A DNA stretch of 64,000 nucleotides from Boletus sp. NGJ (Eukaryota; Basidiomycota; Agaricomycetes; Boletales; Boletaceae), in assembly GCA_019096195.1 (NCBI GenBank), contig JAGTXK010000219.1, positions 496,001-560,000 of the forward strand, read 5' to 3'. Below, in pieces: positions 60,234 to 64,000 of the stretch (position 1 is the first letter of the stretch; every line of letters begins with the position of its first letter). The notes beneath the pieces are model-generated. The model saw nothing but the letters and a program-made list of their open reading frames with translations. It made no database searches and was not told the origin of the DNA. Both the position numbers and the translations under genes were made by a program.

Positions 60234-61918
60234 ATGCTCCGAAGACTCTGGAAACCCATAGCTGCCACCACAGTCGTTATTGGTACCCCATCATACCTTT
60301 ATTACCGCTACAACAAGCCACAGACTTTTGACCTTCCCGTAAAAATACTTGGTGCAGATGGTGCGCCTGTCATGACCAGCAAGACCTTCCCCTTTCTCTC
60401 TCTCATCGCTGTCGATGACCACCTCAACGCGAATGCAAAATCTGATACGATCACGCGTCCGGGAGGTATAACGTGGAAGTACAGTACTGCATCCGTACCA
60501 GCGAACGAACCGCTAGAAGACGCCCATGCCGAGGCCATCATCGCTCGTGAACCCTCGGATCCGAAGGGGCCCGGAGACTGGCTATTTTTCGCTGTAATGG
60601 ATGGTCACGGCGGCCCGCACACTTCCCGCCTTCTCTCGAATACACTGATTAATGCTGTTGTATTGCAACTCTCGTCACTCATACACGGGTCATCTGGCTC
60701 CGTGCTCTCTAAACCCGGAGTCCAGAATCCCCAGACCATCTCCTTCGCCATACAAAGCGCTTTCACCAAACTTGACGAAGAGCTGATCAATGCACCATTG
60801 ATGGTTCTCGCCAACAACATAGACAAGGAGTCCCTGAAGAAGAAAATTGTTCCCGACTTGAGCGAGCATCCACTCGCGCTCCCCGTGATGCTTCCAGCGG
60901 TTTCTGGTACGTCAACGCGTGGCTCTCTTCAACTTCATGGCCTTCAGACCCACTTCAGGCAGCTGTGCTTTGATGGCCGTGTTTGACACGGCCCAGCGAG
61001 ACTTGTACATCGCGTGTTCTGGGGACAGCCGGGCAGTCGCGGGTATTTGGGAAGAATCAGCGGATGGTACGGGTTCCTGGAGGGTCGAGGTAATGAGTGA
61101 GGACCAGACCGGCCGAAACCCGAACGAGTTGAAGAGGTATTGTTTACTACATCCCCTGGTTTATCTGACACACCTAATCTCTGAATAGAATACGGTCGGA
61201 ACATCCTCAAGACGAGGCTGAAATCGTCATCCGCGCTGGACGAGTGCTTGGGGGTCTAGAGCCTACAAGAGCGTTTGGAGATGCCCGCTACAAGTGGCCA
61301 CGCGAAGTTCAGGAAATGTGAGCGCGATTCATTTCATTTCCATCCCATTCACGACTTTCATAAAGTTTGAGTCAGGCATTCATGGTCGGTAACAACCAAC
61401 CGTTGCGGCCAGCTCCAACATCTTTGAAAACACCGCCGTATGTTACCGCAACACCAGTCGTTACTCACCGCAAGTTTTCTTTCGATAATGGTTCCTCGGA
61501 TACCTCGAAACGCTTCGGCCCCCGATTCGTCGTACTCGCCACCGATGGTTTATGGGATAAACTGAGCTCAGAGGAAGTGGTTGCTCTTGTAGGCGGACAT
61601 TTAAAAGGCCTGAGAGGATCAGTCCCCAAGGCCCAGCTTCGGACTTTGGTCCCTACCTCATCTGGATCGCCGACTGTCGAAGGCAAGGATAAGATAAGGG
61701 GAAACGTTGAGGGTTCGTGGTGCTTTGGCGATGACAACCTAAGCGTTCATCTAATCCGGAACGCGTTTGGTGGAGGCGATGTATTTGCACTCCGGAAATT
61801 GATGAGCATCCCTTCACCTTTCGCTCGCCGACATCGCGATGACACCACTGTTTCCGTAGTCTGGTGGGACGAACAAGATAACGGTCCTAAGACTGCCGAG
61901 TTCAAGGCAAAACTTTGA
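60234..61918 (+). CDS. PTC5: Mitochondrial PP2C, pyruvate dehydrogenase phosphatase (PTC5-like)
   Basis: Four exons, 60234-60906, 60959-61136, 61189-61317 and 61366-61918, give 510 residues. A basic start with a hydrophobic anchor (MLRRLWKPIAATTVVIGTPS) is typical of Ptc5. The PP2C domain has ANEPLEDAHAEAII, FFAVMDGHGGPHTSRLLS (metal Asp and Gly), CALMAVFDTAQRDLYIACSG with DSRAV, AGRVLGGLEPTRAFGDARYK, FVVLATDGLWDKLSSEEVV and RRHRDDTTVSVVWW. It removes phosphate from the E1-alpha subunit and reactivates the pyruvate dehydrogenase complex in the mitochondrial matrix or intermembrane space. Confidence 0.93.
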
Positions 61919-62035
61919 ACTCACTTTTTGTTACCTTGATTTGATTAGTGCAATTCGTACCGTCAGCCATCTATTTGCACACTCAAGATGCAATAATTAT
62001 TACGTGTGCATGATGCAGCAAGCAGTAGTACATAG

Positions 62036-64000
62036 CTATATAATCATTCGCTTCTTCTTGTTGCCATACTTTCTTTGTCTGTGACGGAAGTCGGAATTCC
62101 GTAGTGGGTTATTCCCAAGGAGTCGAGTGTATGGATTTACAGCACCACCACCAAAGGAAGACTCTCTACGCTGTCCATGGGGTGCATGTCTGGGAGACGG
62201 AGTCTGCATAGGTGATACCGCGTGGCGCTTAGAATTGGACTTGTGATCGTGTTCGTCGATTGGTGATTTACGTTTCCTTTCATTCTTTGTACGGGATGCG
62301 TAGAAACTGCTGGGATCAACCCCATTGAAACGAAGGGTATCTGAGGATGATGCAGGTATTTGGGCGATGGAAGTATGATCTGAGGATGAGGGTGACTGGG
62401 GTGAATCAGTGGAAGGTGGAGGTGGAGGGGACGATTCGAGGCTCGTTGTAGCTTTTGACTCTGGTTGTACGGATCCTGATGAACTGTCAAGGTGATCATC
62501 CTCGTCATACTGCGCAAGACTCGTGAGAGCAGTGCTTGGTCTGGTTGTTACAGCAGCAATCTTCTTTTGCAAGCTAACGGCCTGAGGGTCGGACGCAGAA
62601 GTTGTGGTGGGTGATCGCTTGTCATCACAGAGGTTGTTAGGTATGGGTGAAGGAAGAAGAGGGTCGATGAAGGGGTGGTCGGCCTTGACGCCAATATCCT
62701 CTTCATCTAGATCAACGTTCTTCCGCTTCTTCATGCCGCCAATGATGCCACTCTTGGCACCACCAACCGCCTGGCTTGGGCGACTGATAGCACCCTCGAG
62801 TGACTGTCCCCTATCGCGCATATAAAACAAGATGTATGCGTTCTTCATGCCTACAGGGGTGCCATAATGGGGTGAGACTGCGTCATCGTTCATTTCGTAC
62901 CATCGGCCATTCGCTGCTTTGACGTAGGCAAAGTAGTGACCCGAATTTGGTCCACCTCCGGCGTGGCAGATGATACCGAATAGCGAGTAGGATGGTCCAT
63001 GTTGCCCCTCGCTCATCGCGGGCTGGAGCATCAGGCGCTCGTCATAGTGAACATAATGACCAACTTTTCGGCCAAGCGGAGAGAAGCGTTTTAAATGTAT
63101 TGTTAGCACAGCAGGGGCATCGTGGACAGTGAAACGCTTTTCAGCCACGACAGCTTTTTTGCACCTTCAATCGATTTCATAAGCGAACACGCCGCCGCTG
63201 GTACACGGGCCACTTACTTCTCGCATTTGTACTTGTCAGAGCCCCTCAGGTAATCTACGGCAACGAACTTCTTGAATGCATCCTTCAAAGTTGACGAGCC
63301 ATATATGTCCAGGCTGATGTCTAGCATGCCGTCGAAAGTGTCACTGTTATAATTGCATTCTCGGCATGTTACCCGGGAACGCAGTCGTCCACCAAAGATC
63401 CTGTGCACCCATGTTGTCTCAGCTAAATCAGGTTCGACTTTTCTAAACGGTCTGTGAGGAGCTGCAACCAGTGATTTGGAGAAAGCGTACTGCGAATACC
63501 CAGCCAAGCACGACTTTTGCAATGCGTCGATAGCATAGCGAAGGAATTCATGTGAATCTTCTTGTCGCCCCTTGCGCATGTGTTTCGCGATGACTATCAA
63601 CGTCAGTTAGTATCGTTGACGTGAATAGATGGTCGAAACTGACATTGTAATTTGGATGTAATTTGATATGGCGTAAACGAGTGTGGCTTGTGGTACGAGT
63701 CTACCATTACCTGCCGAAGGTTACATGCCATGCAAAATCCACCCTTGGCTCTGCCTGAATAACGATAGATAAAAAAAACGTTGATCCAAATAATCAAAAT
63801 GGGGTAATTCACTCACAGGGATCAGTTTTGGAGTGCGCGTGCAAAAGACGGAGTAGAGGAGGTGTGTGGAGGAGGCACTGCAATGCACTATTCAAGAAGC
63901 AGGTGTTTCCAGTGTTGTGGAAACCACTGCCAACACCATGACCCGGTGGCCAAGTGAGATCGAGTATACCGTTGTAGAGTGACTGCTTCGCGTTCCGAGT
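62036..64000 (-). CDS. Ubiquitin-specific protease (USP36/UBP-type), 5' part outside window
   Basis: Reading from the window edge: GFHNTGNTCFLNSALQCLLH with the catalytic Cys, CRAKGGFCMACNLRQ, SFTPYQITSKLQ, IAKHMRKGRQEDSHEFLRY, a C-x2-C pair in SRVTCRECNYNSDTFDGM, LTIHLKRFSPLGRKVGHYVH and the catalytic His in GGGPNSGHYFAYVKA with WYEMNDDAV. A long Ser/Pro-rich tail ends in basic RHRQRKYGNKKKRMII, similar to nucleolar USP36/Dot4-like enzymes. These cleave ubiquitin from histone or ribosomal targets. The intron after TSKLQ contains an exact ACTAAC branch site. The N-terminus is missing, so the full length is unknown. Confidence 0.9.

Overview
The window looks like a compact, gene-dense basidiomycete chromosome segment, probably Agaricomycotina (inference). 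Coding regions on both strands are cut by many introns of about 45-60 bases with clear GT...AG ends, genes lie 80-900 bases apart, and the proteins are standard fungal housekeeping families. I annotate 32 protein genes (one cut by each window edge). I see no transposon, virus-like element, CRISPR array or rRNA gene, and no tRNA I could support by eye.

Layout. 1-171 holds the 3' tail of an unknown gene and 172-1255 is empty. 1256-6563 is a minus-strand run: a SNARE-associated/VTT Golgi protein, ribosomal protein eL36, casein kinase 2 beta and a fluoride exporter. 6676-21640 carries ESCRT-III DID2, an unknown 775+ residue protein, homoserine acetyltransferase, ESCRT-III VPS60, an aldehyde dehydrogenase, an RCC1-type Ran exchange factor, a 2OG-Fe(II) oxygenase and a membrane-anchored spermidine-synthase-like protein. 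21843-31501 carries an M28 peptidase of the glutamate carboxypeptidase II type, glycogen branching enzyme, haspin kinase and GINS subunit PSF2. 31675-42602 carries a YVC1-type TRP channel, Arp2/3 subunit ARPC3, NOB1, LEU2, a VPS17-type sorting nexin and RIB1. 43183-64000 carries a coiled-coil/zinc-finger protein of unknown role, a second M28 peptidase, PEX14, a KRE6/SKN1 protein, an RDH10-like dehydrogenase, a CASTOR-like ACT protein, an unknown protein, a pyruvate dehydrogenase phosphatase and a USP deubiquitinase.

The genes do not form a pathway cluster. Loose themes are endosomal sorting (DID2, VPS60, VPS17), mitosis and chromatin (haspin, RCC1, PSF2), amino-acid synthesis (MET2, LEU2) and the cell surface (KRE6). 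Many neighbours are divergent with short shared upstream regions.

I did not find an obviously new multi-gene system. The best leads are a fungal protein with the full layout of the animal arginine sensor CASTOR1 but without its arginine-contacting aspartate, a haspin kinase whose first residues copy the histone H3 tail (RTKQ) and are followed by a PDS5-binding-like SYGRR motif, two homologous M28 peptidases that differ in donor site at the same intron, and three conserved-looking genes with no recognised function.
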